The notes: a model not told the origin generated them from the sequence alone. Positions 35,715 through 45,026 are shown, numbered from the stretch's first letter. The stretch: DNA of 64,000 nucleotides from Desulfobotulus alkaliphilus (GCF_007830435.1 NZ_VLLC01000011.1:29268-93267), one strand, 5' to 3'. A program made the numbers and translations.

Positions 35715-37721
35715 TCAGGTCCGGAATCTTCCCAGAAGGGCCTGAAGCTCTTCGGCCAGAGCCCGGAGATCCTGGGCATTTCCGGCAACGTCCTGACTGT
35801 TGATTTTCATTTCTGCTGCGGCATGGCTCACATCCCCCACATCCTTTGTGATTTCCTTTACCACATGGCTGCTCTGGGCTACGTTGCCCGTGACTTCCTG
35901 AAGGCCTTTGGATGCCTGTCCCACATTGTCGGCAATTTCACGGGTGGCTGCGGACTGCTCTTCGATGGCCGTGGCGATGGTGGCAATGATTTCATTGATT
36001 TCAAGGATGGTTTTATCAATGGTACGGATCTGGCCGATGGTGTTGTGGGTACTGCCCTGAATGTCGCTGATGCGCTGCCTGATATCTTCCGTGGCCGTGG
36101 CGGTCTGTCTGGCAAGCTCCTTGATTTCATTGGCAACTACGGCAAAACCCTTGCCCGATTCACCGGCTCTGGCAGCCTCAATGGTGGCGTTCAGGGCCAG
36201 AAGATTGGTCTGTTCCGATATTTCGCTGATGGTGGCCGTCACCTTGCCAATGGCATCGGCGGCTTTTCCGAGCATATCCATGGACTCTGTGGCATCGCGG
36301 GCTTCCTTTACCGCCTGATCCGCAATGGCTCTGGCATTTTCCGTATTCTGTGCGATTTCAGAAATGGTGGCAGACATTTCCTCGGAAGCCGTTGCCACCA
36401 TATTGGTATTCTGGTTGGCTTCTTCCATGGCTGCGGCAATGGCAGTGAAACCCGCATTCATTTCTTCAATGGCCGTGGCCACAGCCCGGGCCTTTGTCGC
36501 GGTTTCTTCCACTTTTATATCCATGCTGCCCGCAATATCCATGAGCTGGCCTGAGGACCGGTTTACAAGGCCGGCTCTGGATATGACATCGGAAACAATC
36601 TCCCTGATTTTATCAATAAAGGTATTGAAGCCCGTGGCCATGACACCGATTTCATCACTGCTCTGAACCTTCAGCCTGCGGGTGAGATCCCCTTCGCCCT
36701 CGGCCACATCCTGAAGCATTTTGGTTGTTTTCTGGATGGGGATGGAGAGGGAAAGGGCCATAATGTAGGCCAGACCCATGAAAACAGCAAAAACAAGGAT
36801 GCCGATGACAACCATGAGGCGCATCATGGCCCTGAAGCCTTCCATGACTTCGTCTCTTTCAATGAAGCCCACAAGCTTCCAGCCCAGATCCGGAAGGGTG
36901 TGCACTTCGGCCAGCCATTCTTTCCCCTTGATTTCAAGGGATACGCTTCCCCTGTCTGTTTTGTCGAGAACCCTGAAGGCCTCAATGCCGCTTTCCGTCA
37001 GTTTTTTGAAGTTGGTTTCAGGGTTTCTCGGGTTGGCAAGGATGACACCGTCGCCCTGCACCAGCATCACATAGCCCGTTTCTCCGATCTGACTTCTCTG
37101 GATGAGGCTGGTCAGGGCACCGAGACTGACATCCAGACCGGCGATGCCCACAAGTTCATTTCTTTCGGACTGTATGCCATGCATGAGGCTGATGACGGGT
37201 TCTCCGGTGGTGGACATGTAGGCGCTTGTGATACTGGTTCTGGCTGGATTTGCAAGGGCCGTCTGATACCATGGGCGGGATCTCGGGTCGTAACCTGCGG
37301 GCAGCGCATCCTCTCCGGCATAGGTGAATCCGCCCCAGCGGCTGCCCAGAAAGACTTCAACCAGATGGGGGCTGCTGGCTTCGATGAGTTTTAAAAAGGT
37401 AATGATTTTTTCTTCGGTCTCACCGGGTGTCATATCTGAAGGGCGGGTGGGTCGGGTTGTCCGGGTATGGCTGGACAGGTTTTCATCTATTTTTTTGACT
37501 TCCGGATGCATGGCAAGCATGCGGGTGATGTTGCTGGCGTTTTCCATGAAAATGTCCATGGCCGCCTCTATGTGGGTCAGCTCTTTGGCTGTGCCCGTAT
37601 GAAAATTCTCCACACTGTTTTTGCGTATCTGTATCCCCAGAAAGAGAAAGGTGAGGAGAAGGGGAACAAGAATGCTCATGGAAAAGGCAAACAGCAGTTT
37701 CTGGCGTATGGAAAAGTGCAT
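35715..37721 (-). CDS. methyl-accepting chemotaxis protein with dCache domain
   Basis: The 668-residue chemoreceptor has a transmembrane helix at about 8-30, a double-Cache periplasmic domain to about 300, a second helix (about 305-330), a HAMP domain and a long cytoplasmic coiled coil with the conserved hairpin tip [20 protein letters not shown]. It would signal to CheA/CheW. It is first in an apparent operon with the binding lipoprotein (36-bp gap) and the hybrid kinase, suggesting that chemotaxis and transcription respond to the same ligand. GAGG-type bases precede the ATG. Confidence 0.93.
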   Translation of the reverse strand: MHFSIRQKLLFAFSMSILVPLLLTFLFLGIQIRKNSVENFHTGTAKELTHIEAAMDIFMENASNITRMLAMHPEVKKIDENLSSHTRTTRPTRPSDMTPGETEEKIITFLKLIEASSPHLVEVFLGSRWGGFTYAGEDALPAGYDPRSRPWYQTALANPARTSITSAYMSTTGEPVISLMHGIQSERNELVGIAGLDVSLGALTSLIQRSQIGETGYVMLVQGDGVILANPRNPETNFKKLTESGIEAFRVLDKTDRGSVSLEIKGKEWLAEVHTLPDLGWKLVGFIERDEVMEGFRAMMRLMVVIGILVFAVFMGLAYIMALSLSIPIQKTTKMLQDVAEGEGDLTRRLKVQSSDEIGVMATGFNTFIDKIREIVSDVISRAGLVNRSSGQLMDIAGSMDIKVEETATKARAVATAIEEMNAGFTAIAAAMEEANQNTNMVATASEEMSATISEIAQNTENARAIADQAVKEARDATESMDMLGKAADAIGKVTATISEISEQTNLLALNATIEAARAGESGKGFAVVANEIKELARQTATATEDIRQRISDIQGSTHNTIGQIRTIDKTILEINEIIATIATAIEEQSAATREIADNVGQASKGLQEVTGNVAQSSHVVKEITKDVGDVSHAAAEMKINSQDVAGNAQDLRALAEELQALLGRFRT

Positions 37722-37981
37722 GGCAGGCCTCCTTCGAGGTATTCAGGTAAGGTTTTTAGGGAAAGGCTTTTTTTAAACAGGAATCCCTGCGTTTCTTTAC
37801 AGGGACTGGAAAGAACTTATTGTCTGGGTGAGACGTGAAGGCAGTAACAGAATTATTATGGGGTATTTTTCCTGAAGAATCAAGGAAAAATGTGGGGGAG
37901 ACGGGAGAAGCGCTTCTTCCCGCTTCCCGCTATTATATGGGCAGGAAAGCCCTGCGGGAGGGGGAAAAAGCGGTCATCATT

Positions 37982-38419
37982 TCAGGAAACACCCTGAAAA
38001 CGGCGGATGCTTTCCTTTAAGCCTTCAGGTATCTGGGCTGCGGTGAATGTCGGGCCGATGCAGACCAGAATGATTTCTGCCCTGTTACAGAGTTCTTCCA
38101 TGCCCTCTGTTTCCTTGCTTATTTCCTGAATGACCGAGAGGCTTCTGCTTTTCATCCAGTTGAAACGGGTGCGGATAATGGCGGTTTCCATGTACCTGAC
38201 AGGTTTGCGGAACTGCAGGTGGGCATCGGCCACGGCCAGATGGTAGTCCTTTTCCATCAGGAGGGCATAGCTGTGGCCTGCGGCATCCATATAGCGGTCA
38301 CGGGCTTCGTGGTAAAGATCCAGATAACGGCTGTGGTAAACAACATTTCCCTGATCCACCATGGACATGGGGATACGGATACGGGTTTCATGGGGGAAAA
38401 AGGTGTCAAACTGCTGCAT
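37982..38419 (-). CDS. acyl-CoA thioesterase, 4HBT hotdog fold
   Basis: The 145-residue protein belongs to the YbgC/FadM-type thioesterases. The active-site region MVDQGNVVYHSRYLDLYHEAR has the Asp/Tyr pattern of the 4-hydroxybenzoyl-CoA thioesterase family, with Gln-Gly-Asn in place of the more usual Gly-His/Ala-Asn. It would hydrolyse short or medium acyl-CoAs in the cytosol. A GGGGG/CCCCC hairpin (38453-38469) and repeat R2 copy 1 lie upstream. No partner gene is obvious. Confidence 0.85.
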   Translation of the reverse strand: MQQFDTFFPHETRIRIPMSMVDQGNVVYHSRYLDLYHEARDRYMDAAGHSYALLMEKDYHLAVADAHLQFRKPVRYMETAIIRTRFNWMKSRSLSVIQEISKETEGMEELCNRAEIILVCIGPTFTAAQIPEGLKESIRRFQGVS

Positions 38420-38488
38420 GAAAAAAGATTCCTTGGTATGGCGTTAAATAATGGGGGTTGAAAGCCCCCGTATCGGATAAATTTTTAT

Positions 38489-38712
38489 TCTGATTACCAC
38501 TGTTTTTCAGCCATAGGGAGTTTAATCCATGGAAATTATATGACCATATTTTACGGTTGTTGGCGGGCACCCGTAAAGGGTGCCCCTACAAAACAAGGGC
38601 CGAAAAAACATTCGCAGGGGCAGGCCTTGCACCTGCCCGTATGAAAGCTCTCACCATGGGCCTGACAACAATCTGACCAGCAGGGTCTGGCTGAGTCAGG
38701 GTAGTAATCAGA
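38489..38712. repeat. R2 mobile repeat, copy 1
   Basis: The 224-bp element has ends TCTGATTACC and GTAGTAATCAGA. It contains two internal GC-rich hairpins (GGGCACCC.GGGTGCCC and GGGGCAGG.CCTGCCC). The flanks ATTTTTAT and AATTTTAT form an 8-bp direct repeat with one mismatch. It is about 80-85 percent identical by eye to copies 2 and 3. Confidence 0.93.
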
Positions 38713-38738
38713 AATTTTATTGTCTTACCTTCAGTTTT

Positions 38739-39257
38739 TTATCGGATGCTTTGGATAACCGCCTTCATGAAGGCCGGAAGATCATCGGGTGTGCGGCTTG
38801 TGACAAGGTTTTTGTCCACACACACCTCCTGGTCCACCCATGTGGCTCCGGCATGTTCCAGATCATCACGGATGGCAAAAAAGGAGGTGACGGTTCTTCC
38901 TTTGAGAATTTTTGCGGATGCCAGCATCCAGCCCCCATGGCAGATGGCGGCCACGGTCTTGTTTTGGGCATCAAGGCCGGAGACAAGGGCCACCATTTCC
39001 TTTGACCGGCGCATGAAATCCGGGGCAAATCCACCGGGAATGACCACGCCGTCCGTATTTTCAAGCTTGATGTCGCTGGCAGCCGCATCCACCTTTGTTA
39101 CGGTTCCTGCTTTCCCCGTATAGGTCTGTGCTGTTCCCGTTCCCACCACAATGACACGGGCATCGGCTTCCAGCAGCCTGTAGTAGGGATACCAGAATTC
39201 CTGATCATTGAATTGCTGTTCCACAAGAAGCAGTACGGTACGGCCCTGAAGTTCCAT
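38739..39257 (-). CDS. DJ-1/PfpI-family protein
   Basis: The 172-residue protein has the flavodoxin-like DJ-1/PfpI fold with the nucleophile elbow AAICHGGW (Cys near residue 104) and the N-terminal acidic partner in FNDQEFWYPYYRL. Relatives act as glyoxalases, chaperones or peptidases. It is likely cytosolic and stress-related; the exact activity cannot be told from sequence. GGAGAA lies before the ATG. Repeat R1 copy E starts about 37 bp upstream and R2 copy 1 lies just downstream, so the gene is bracketed by mobile repeats. Confidence 0.88.
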   Translation of the reverse strand: MELQGRTVLLLVEQQFNDQEFWYPYYRLLEADARVIVVGTGTAQTYTGKAGTVTKVDAAASDIKLENTDGVVIPGGFAPDFMRRSKEMVALVSGLDAQNKTVAAICHGGWMLASAKILKGRTVTSFFAIRDDLEHAGATWVDQEVCVDKNLVTSRTPDDLPAFMKAVIQSIR

Positions 39258-39411
39258 GGGGTTCTCCTTTTTTTAGGGGTTTTATTGCCTGTTTGTAATT
39301 ATTCAGCACAGTTTATTCTGAACTGACAATGCTGTAATTACAGCAGCATCGTACTGTTGCAAGGCTCCGTGGCTATTTGCAAGTGACATTGCAATCGCAA
39401 TCGTTTCGGAT

Positions 39412-39482
39412 TCCGGCACTCAAGCTCTAAAACCAAAGCTAGTCATGTAAACGATGCAGCCTTTTCAGGCTTGAGTGCCGGA
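39412..39482. repeat. R3 hairpin module within R1 copy E (first)
   Basis: This 71-bp module has TCCGGCACTCAAG/CTTGAGTGCCGGA ends and an interior different from all the other modules. Confidence 0.88.
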
Positions 39483-39618
39483 GTGCTAATAAAAAGCGGC
39501 AAACTGTCTGAGCCGCCACAAAGGCAGCGTGCTTAAGCCTGCCATGGTAATCAAAAAGCTTATCCTGCCTGTGGCGGGGGGGTTTTTCCGCTTCCCCACA
39601 GGGCAAGAAACTCCCCAA

Positions 39619-39689
39619 TCCGGCACTCAAGATCCATAGGCATTTCTGCTCCCGTAAAGGGGCTTGCGTTTTTTAGCTTGAGTGCCGGA
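39619..39689. repeat. R3 hairpin module within R1 copy E (second)
   Basis: This 71-bp module has the same 13-bp ends. Its interior closely matches those of copy B and copy D (first), e.g. the shared TGCTCCCGTAAAGGG core. Confidence 0.9.
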
Positions 39690-39831
39690 TTGCGTCACGG
39701 GCAAATAGCCTGGGGCCTGTGCATCTGTCTTGCAGGTATGGTACTTGGAAAACTGTGCTGAACAGTTACTTTTTTTATTGCTATCCGATGACAGCGAAGA
39801 AATATAGCTTTTTTTTAAGACAAAGGGGTTT

Positions 39832-40815
39832 TCACAACTCTCCCTGCAGGGAAAGCCAGAGTCCGGAAAGCGCATCTTCGTGGGATACCAGCAGTTCCAG
39901 ATAATCGCATTCCAGATCAATCATTTCCGCATCCTGTTTTCTCAGCCATTCCGAAAGCCAGCAGAAGCGTATGGCCGCCACCATGGGGGCCAGCGCCTGC
40001 CAGCCCGCAGGGGATATATGTCCCGATGCCCGTAGTTTTTTAAGCAGATCCCGTACAAAGGGCCCCTGCAGTGCCATGGGGTCTTCACTGCCAAGGCATC
40101 CCAGGAGATTGGCCGTATCATGGATGTCTGGTTTGGGGCCGAAGAACTCCCAGTCAATGAGGTAAAGCAGCTCTTTTTCGCCGAAAATGGCATTGACCGG
40201 GTGCAGATCCCCGTGGCTGAGGGTGAGGGGAACGGCTTCCAGAAGCGGGGCAAGCCGGGTTTCAATTTTTTCGCTGAGGGGATGCAGCCGGTCATGGAGC
40301 CGGGTTTCGCGGATTTTAAGAATCTGCATCAGCTCCCTGATGTATGCGAGGATGTTAAAGGCCTGTGCATGGACAGGGATCATGGGGCCTTTTTCCAGAA
40401 GTATGCGTATAAAGTCTGCAAAGGCTTCGCCCCGCCAGCCGTCTCTGGTGTATTCGGGTCTGGGAAGCTCTTTTCCCTTGATGTAGGGCGTGAACTGGAA
40501 GAAGGCGGCATTTTTTTTGATCAGCGCCCTGCCCCTGTCATCCCGCAGGGGAGGAAGGATGTGGGGTACGCTTAAGGCTTCAAGGTGGAAAAGAAGATCT
40601 GCAATGCGGTTTTTACGGGGCCCCTGATTCAGGGAAAAACGCTCCAGAACAAAGATTCCCTTTTTTGTTTCCACAGCCATGCGGCTCTGGCTGCGTTCCG
40701 GACTGCCCGCAAGGCAGATCTCAGGCAGGGGGGTGCAGCTTCCAAGGTCCATATGCGCGCAAAGGGCTTTAAGGGTATGGATATCCATGAAAGAGGGCTG
40801 GTTATGAGCATTCAT
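39832..40815 (-). CDS. aminoglycoside-phosphotransferase-fold kinase
   Basis: The 327-residue protein has the APH/choline-kinase fold with the catalytic loop LSHGDLHPVNAIF and the metal site YLIDWEFFG. It resembles the family of homoserine kinase II, stress kinase SrkA and choline-type kinases, so it phosphorylates a small molecule or a Ser/Thr residue. ATG at 40815 with AAAGG five bases upstream is chosen over in-frame starts up to 40869. It stands alone next to repeat R1 copy E, and the substrate is not evident. Confidence 0.82.
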   Translation of the reverse strand: MNAHNQPSFMDIHTLKALCAHMDLGSCTPLPEICLAGSPERSQSRMAVETKKGIFVLERFSLNQGPRKNRIADLLFHLEALSVPHILPPLRDDRGRALIKKNAAFFQFTPYIKGKELPRPEYTRDGWRGEAFADFIRILLEKGPMIPVHAQAFNILAYIRELMQILKIRETRLHDRLHPLSEKIETRLAPLLEAVPLTLSHGDLHPVNAIFGEKELLYLIDWEFFGPKPDIHDTANLLGCLGSEDPMALQGPFVRDLLKKLRASGHISPAGWQALAPMVAAIRFCWLSEWLRKQDAEMIDLECDYLELLVSHEDALSGLWLSLQGEL

Positions 40816-41146
40816 AGGGGCCTTTTCAGTCATGCAAAATAAGGGGTCATGGGCAGATACATGAACCACTAGCCAGATTTTTCATCAAAAAGCTTAGTAT
40901 TTTTATAGCCGGATTTGGGTTCCTTGTGACAACTGCATTTCTTATCCAGCTGTGTTATAAATGTCATAAGAGAAAGCCAAATGCAAAGACAGGCTCGTTC
41001 TTCTTATTCTCATTTGCCTGATTTTTGAAGTTTTTTTGTCAGAAAAGATTGTTAAGGAGAAAAGCCATTCAGGGAGACATTCGTTGGCAGCAGCCTTTTG
41101 CCAATTGCAGAAATGCCTTTGTGGAACCGCACCATGCCGCGCCTTT
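40816..41146. other. intergenic interval, no gene recognised
   Basis: This region between divergent units is AT-rich near 40870-41040 and would hold the promoter of the kinase gene on the minus strand. No hairpin, RNA gene or convincing short frame was seen. Confidence 0.4.
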
Positions 41147-41300
41147 GTGGGAGAAGGGTTAAGCCTGAAGGAGCTGAGCCGTATCCGTTTGCGGCTGGAT
41201 GATCTCTGCCTTCCCTACACCATCGACCATGTGGATTACGGAAATACTCAGGATCTGCGGGTTAAGGCGCACATTGACCGTAAAGGCATTGTGCCGGCAT
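41147..41300 (+). pseudogene. remnant of a MNT-type nucleotidyltransferase C-terminus
   Basis: About 50 codons in the open frame just upstream of the lipocalin read like the C-terminal end of minimal nucleotidyltransferases (SLKELSRIRLRLDDLCLPYT, then DHVDYGN and RKGIVP). Those proteins are HEPN-partner antitoxins. The N-terminal GSRARG catalytic part is absent, so only a degenerate tail remains. Similarity is judged by eye. Confidence 0.4.
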
Positions 41301-41368
41301 CCCGGAAGGAAAAAAATGACTCCCTTCTCCCTGCCCCCCTATTTATCCTCAGATATCAGGAGGCCCCA

Positions 41369-41884
41369 ATGAAAAAACTGCTTCTGGTCATCGCTGTTCT
41401 CATACTCGGCGGCTGCATGGGGATGCCCCAGTCCCTCCGGCCCGTTTCGGATTTTGAGCTGAACCGCTACCTTGGAAAATGGTACGAGATTGCCCGTCTG
41501 GATCATTCCTTTGAAAGGGGCCTGAGCCATGTCAGTGCGGAATATACGCTGAGAAAAGACGGGGGGGTGAGGGTTTTGAACCGGGGCTTTCTGGCATCGG
41601 AAAACCGCTGGAAGGAGGCCGAGGGCAAGGCCTGTTTTGTGGGCAAAAGCTCGGAAGGCTATCTGAAAGTCTCCTTCTTTGGCCCCTTTTACGGCTCCTA
41701 TGTGATTTTCGGGCTGGACCATGAAAACTATCAGTATGCCTTTGTTTCAGGGCCAGACACAAAGTATCTCTGGCTTCTCTCCCGGACGCCTGTCGTGGAA
41801 CCGCAAATTCTTGAAAAATTTATCGAAACCTCCAGAGCCGCCGGTTTTGATACGGATGCCCTGATTTTTGTGGAGCAGAACTGA
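41369..41884 (+). CDS. blc: bacterial lipocalin (Blc-like) lipoprotein
   Basis: The 171-residue outer-membrane lipocalin starts with a lipoprotein signal peptide (ILGGCMG lipobox near residue 16) and has the first lipocalin motif GKWYEIARLDHSFERGL, the YGSYVIF strand and the closing TKYLWLLSRTP with the conserved Arg. It binds lysophospholipids or fatty acids in relatives. ATG at 41369 has CAGGAGG just upstream; the frame stays open before it through the remnant of another gene. A decayed copy of the last 46 codons lies at 57193-57330. Confidence 0.93.
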   Translation: MKKLLLVIAVLILGGCMGMPQSLRPVSDFELNRYLGKWYEIARLDHSFERGLSHVSAEYTLRKDGGVRVLNRGFLASENRWKEAEGKACFVGKSSEGYLKVSFFGPFYGSYVIFGLDHENYQYAFVSGPDTKYLWLLSRTPVVEPQILEKFIETSRAAGFDTDALIFVEQN

Positions 41885-42109
41885 GGAAGGGAGCATCGTT
41901 TTTTCCATCCCGCTACGGAACCGTCCGGACATGCCAACAAAGGTGGCGGCGGCAGGGGCGTTGGCGCAAACAAAGGTCTTAGGGTTTTTTTTTGCCATTT
42001 TTGCAAAAGCTTGAAATAAATGCTTTTATTGTATGGCATGAAGAGTGCTATGGTTCAGTATATCGGATGGACAGGTCTTTTCGGATTAACAGATCAGGGA
42101 GGCACGACC

Positions 42110-42481
42110 ATGAATACGCTGATCCCGCTCCGCTCCACGCTTTTCTGTACAGGCCGGATTCTTCTCCTCATCGCTGCGCTGACACTCCTGACCGCAGGAC
42201 ATCTTTTCGCCCGGACCCTCGTCTGTCAAAACAACCCCGACTACTTCAGCAAGCGCTGCACCCTCCACCCTTACGCCGTTACCAGGATTGTGGATGGTAA
42301 GGTTGTCAAGGGGCATCTTGTGGGGTGTCAGTTTAAATCCCATACCTGCATGGATGGGGTATGCAGGGATAATTACGGATATTCCGAGATTCCTTATGAC
42401 ATTTCCATGGATGATCATCAGGGGTTTTGCAGTTTGCTCTGCAACAATCCCTCCTGCAACGATCCTCAGGGATGGCGGTAA
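42110..42481 (+). CDS. secreted cysteine-rich protein, unknown function
   Basis: The 123-residue protein has a signal peptide (hydrophobic core about 16-28, cleavage after LFA) and a mature part of about 90 residues with eight cysteines, including CRDNYG and CSLLCNNPSC, which suggests disulfide bonding in the periplasm. ATG at 42110 has GGGAGG seven bases upstream; the frame is open to 42020. I do not recognise the family. The next gene also encodes a secreted protein. Confidence 0.65.
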   Translation: MNTLIPLRSTLFCTGRILLLIAALTLLTAGHLFARTLVCQNNPDYFSKRCTLHPYAVTRIVDGKVVKGHLVGCQFKSHTCMDGVCRDNYGYSEIPYDISMDDHQGFCSLLCNNPSCNDPQGWR

Positions 42482-42516
42482 TTTTTTAGCTTGCATCCTT
42501 AAAAAGGAGGAACATC

Positions 42517-42972
42517 ATGGGGGAAATTCGGATCAGCTTATTGAAACCGGTTGCAATGGTCTTCATGCTCTGTCTGGCCGGACTTATCATGTCCGGAGAG
42601 CTTTATGCCAGTCGGTTTCTGGACAACGGAGACGGAACCATGACGGATTTGCAGACCGGCATGATGTGGACCAGAGAGCCCATACCGGTTGGTGAGGTTG
42701 TCTGGAATAAGGCGGTTTCAACGAGCCAGTCTTTCAGCATTTCCGGCATTGGTGGCTGGAGACTGCCGGAAAAGGATGAGCTTGCGATTTTTGCCCGTGC
42801 CCTGCGGTCAGAGCCCTTCCCCGGAGTGTTCAGGGCCACCTGCTGGTCCAATACGCAGGATGTGGCGGTCAGGGATAATGCCTTGTATGTGTACATGAAA
42901 TTTGGCACTGATTATAGCGACAGCATGTGGTTTTCCAGACATTGCGTGTGGCCCGTCCGAGCCAGCCAGTGA
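42517..42972 (+). CDS. secreted DUF1566 (Lcl C-terminal-like) domain protein
   Basis: The 151-residue protein has a signal peptide (about 1-32) and one DUF1566 domain: FLDNGDGTMTDLQTGMMWTR, then GGWRLPEKDEL and CVWPVRAS at the end. This fold is found in surface and envelope proteins of anaerobes, including the C-terminal part of the Legionella adhesin Lcl. AAGGAGG precedes the ATG. It lies 35 bp after the Cys-rich gene and is likely co-transcribed. Function is unknown. Confidence 0.82.
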   Translation: MGEIRISLLKPVAMVFMLCLAGLIMSGELYASRFLDNGDGTMTDLQTGMMWTREPIPVGEVVWNKAVSTSQSFSISGIGGWRLPEKDELAIFARALRSEPFPGVFRATCWSNTQDVAVRDNALYVYMKFGTDYSDSMWFSRHCVWPVRASQ

Positions 42973-43041
42973 CGGGAGAAGGATCTTTTACTGTCAGGAA
43001 GTATGCAGCACCTGTTTCCGTTTTTCTCCAAAGGAGCCTTT

Positions 43042-43809
43042 ATGAACGAACTCAGCCCCCGTTTTTGGGAAATTTTCTTTGAGGTTTATGGAAGTCTGCC
43101 CCGTCAGGGGCCGGGAAACCGGGCTTCTGCCGCCAGAGCCCTTGATTTGTGCCCAATCCCAGAAAAACCTTTGAGGATACTGGATCTGGGATGCGGGACG
43201 GGAGCCCAGACCTTCCATCTTGCGGAACTCACCACAGGCACCATCGATGCCCTTGATAATCATGCTCCTTTTGTGGATCTGCTTCAGGCAGGCGTCGTAA
43301 AACGGGGATTATCCCACAGGATACGTGCGAAGGTCGGGGACATGGCGGCTCCGGAATACCTGCCGGGCGGTTTTGATCTCATCTGGTCCGAAGGTGCGCT
43401 TTACAGCATCGGGCTGCGGAACGCCCTTTCTGTCTGCCATGGGCTGCTGCGTCCCGGTGGCTTTCTTTGCTTTACGGATGCCATCTGGCGCAGGGATGAT
43501 CCACCCGCCGCAGTCAAGGCGGGTTTTGATTTTGATTATCCCACCATGGGGCGACTGGACGATGATCTGGCAGCAATAAAAGACAGCGGCTTTGAGCTGA
43601 TCGGACATTTTACCCTGCCCGATGAGGCCTGGTGGGAGGATTTCTACACGCCCATGGAAACCTCGATTGCAGACCTGAGTATGAAATACGGCAGTGATCC
43701 CGAGGCTTTGTCCATACTTGCCCAGCTTGCTGAGGAGCCGGAAGTGCACCGCTCTTATTCTGAGTATTATGCCTATGAATTTTTTGTGGCGAGATGCATT
43801 AAGGAGTGA
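43042..43809 (+). CDS. class I SAM-dependent methyltransferase
   Basis: The 255-residue cytosolic enzyme has the SAM-binding motif LDLGCGTGAQT (about residues 47-57), the acidic loop ALDNHAPF, and motif LIWSEGALYSIG. It resembles small-molecule methyltransferases of the Methyltransf_25 group. ATG at 43042 is chosen for AAAGGAG five bases upstream. The next methyltransferase gene starts 3 bp after its stop, so the two are an operon and perhaps act in sequence or as a complex. The substrate is unknown. Confidence 0.85.
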   Translation: MNELSPRFWEIFFEVYGSLPRQGPGNRASAARALDLCPIPEKPLRILDLGCGTGAQTFHLAELTTGTIDALDNHAPFVDLLQAGVVKRGLSHRIRAKVGDMAAPEYLPGGFDLIWSEGALYSIGLRNALSVCHGLLRPGGFLCFTDAIWRRDDPPAAVKAGFDFDYPTMGRLDDDLAAIKDSGFELIGHFTLPDEAWWEDFYTPMETSIADLSMKYGSDPEALSILAQLAEEPEVHRSYSEYYAYEFFVARCIKE

Positions 43810-43812
43810 TTC

Positions 43813-44562
43813 ATGGAAGATACCTGTCGTCTTTATACGGATCTGGCTTGGCTCTGGCCCATGTGGGGGGAGGCGGCCACGGAATATGCCCCTTACTGCC
43901 AGTATGTCACGGCCCAGATCCGACGCCATGCAAAGGGTCCGGTACATACCCTGCTGGATATCGGGTGCGGTGGCGGAAAGAATGTCTTTAACCTGAAGCG
44001 GGAATTCAGGGTTACCGGTCTGGATTTAAGTCCTGCCATGCTTGCACAGGCAGGGGAGCTGAACCCGGAGTGCGTCTTTGTCCATGGGGACATGCGGACC
44101 GCAAGGCTTGGGAAAACCTTTGACGCCATTCTCATGGATGATGCGATCTCCCACATGAACTGCAGCAAAGACTTTGAAGCGGCCTTCCGCACAGCCTTTG
44201 CCCACCTGAATCCGGGCGGTGTTCTGGTTGTAACCCCGGACGTGATGACCGAAACCTTCCGGCAGAACAGAACCACCGTTACGCCTGTCCTGCAAGGCAG
44301 CCTTGATCTTGTCATCATCGAAAACGTGAACGACCCCGATCCCTCAGACGGGCAGTATGAAACGACCATCCTGTACCTGATCCGGGAGCAGGGCCGTCTG
44401 CGGATTGAAACCGATCACTGGACCATGGGGATCTTCCCACGGGAAACATGGAAGCAGGTTCTTCGTGAAACGGGTTTTCATGTGCATGAAGGGCTGTACT
44501 GCCATGGAGATGATGAATACACCGTATTTACCTGTGTGAAGGATTTTGCCTCTTCCATGTGA
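43813..44562 (+). CDS. class I SAM-dependent methyltransferase
   Basis: The 249-residue enzyme has motif I LLDIGCGGGKNVF (about residues 47-59), motif II GLDLSPAML and motif IV ILMDDAISHMN, followed by LNPGGVLVVTPDV. It is not closely similar to the methyltransferase encoded 3 bp upstream, so this is not a simple tandem duplication. AAGGAG near the end of the upstream gene serves as its ribosome site. The substrate is unknown. Confidence 0.86.
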   Translation: MEDTCRLYTDLAWLWPMWGEAATEYAPYCQYVTAQIRRHAKGPVHTLLDIGCGGGKNVFNLKREFRVTGLDLSPAMLAQAGELNPECVFVHGDMRTARLGKTFDAILMDDAISHMNCSKDFEAAFRTAFAHLNPGGVLVVTPDVMTETFRQNRTTVTPVLQGSLDLVIIENVNDPDPSDGQYETTILYLIREQGRLRIETDHWTMGIFPRETWKQVLRETGFHVHEGLYCHGDDEYTVFTCVKDFASSM

Positions 44563-44776
44563 TTTTGCGCAGGGGCATGCAAATAAAATGGTCAGTGTGT
44601 GACAAAAAACGTTATAATAATTTGGAACAGTAAAATTATCTGCAAGAATGTGAGCCTGACACCGTATTTTATGGATTAAATATTTGATATAATAATATGA
44701 TTTTTACAGGTGGACGTGTGGGTAAAGCTCGGGTCGCTAACAGAATAAACTTAACTCTGGTTTGTAACGACAGGTT

Positions 44777-45016
44777 TTATTTAATGGATAAGCTGCACTC
44801 ATAGAGCGTTTCCGAGTCTATATCAATATTACCGGGCCATACAACGGTTCCATTTTCCACACTTGCTGCCATAAAAACACCCTTCGTTTTCAAACGATTC
44901 CACGGCTTTTGCTCCAGATATTTTCCCATGTCCATGCAGCGTTGTTCACCGTTTTCAAATAAAAGCAGGAGGCGGAAGCCTTCCATAGGTTTTACATTGA
45001 CCACATCCAGTAGCAT
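44777..45016 (-). CDS. DUF2442 protein
   Basis: The 79-residue protein matches DUF2442: an N-terminal VVNVKPMEGFRLLLLFENGE strand pair and a C-terminal PGNIDIDSETLYECS. DUF2442 genes usually follow a DUF4160 gene and the pair is regarded as a toxin-antitoxin-like module. Here the partner directly upstream is truncated. AAAGGAGATG precedes the ATG. Interval 44563-44776 before it is AT-rich with no gene. Confidence 0.85.
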   Translation of the reverse strand: MLLDVVNVKPMEGFRLLLLFENGEQRCMDMGKYLEQKPWNRLKTKGVFMAASVENGTVVWPGNIDIDSETLYECSLSIK

Positions 45017-45026
45017 AACATCTCCT

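Larger units (their letters stand above)
39295..39769. repeat. R1 palindromic mobile repeat, copy E
   Basis: At 475 bp this is the longest copy. It has outer arms, the middle inverted module and two R3 hairpins in symmetric slots. The ends are GTAATTATTCAGCACAG and CTGTGCTGAACAGTTAC. Unlike copies C, D and F, the flanks (GCCTGTTT, TTTTTTTA) do not form an obvious direct repeat. Confidence 0.93.

Noticed and set aside
37835-38020. 61-codon plus-strand frame after the MCP gene
   Set aside because: It has a GTG start with a poor ribosome site, no family resemblance, and overlaps the end of the thioesterase gene.
41931-41976. Integron attC-like site after blc, sharing GTTGGCGCAAAC with 60086-60097
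   Set aside because: Only the 12-bp word is shared. The inverted GCCAAC/GTTGGC arms do not give the full attC layout of paired R and L boxes, and no integrase gene is present.
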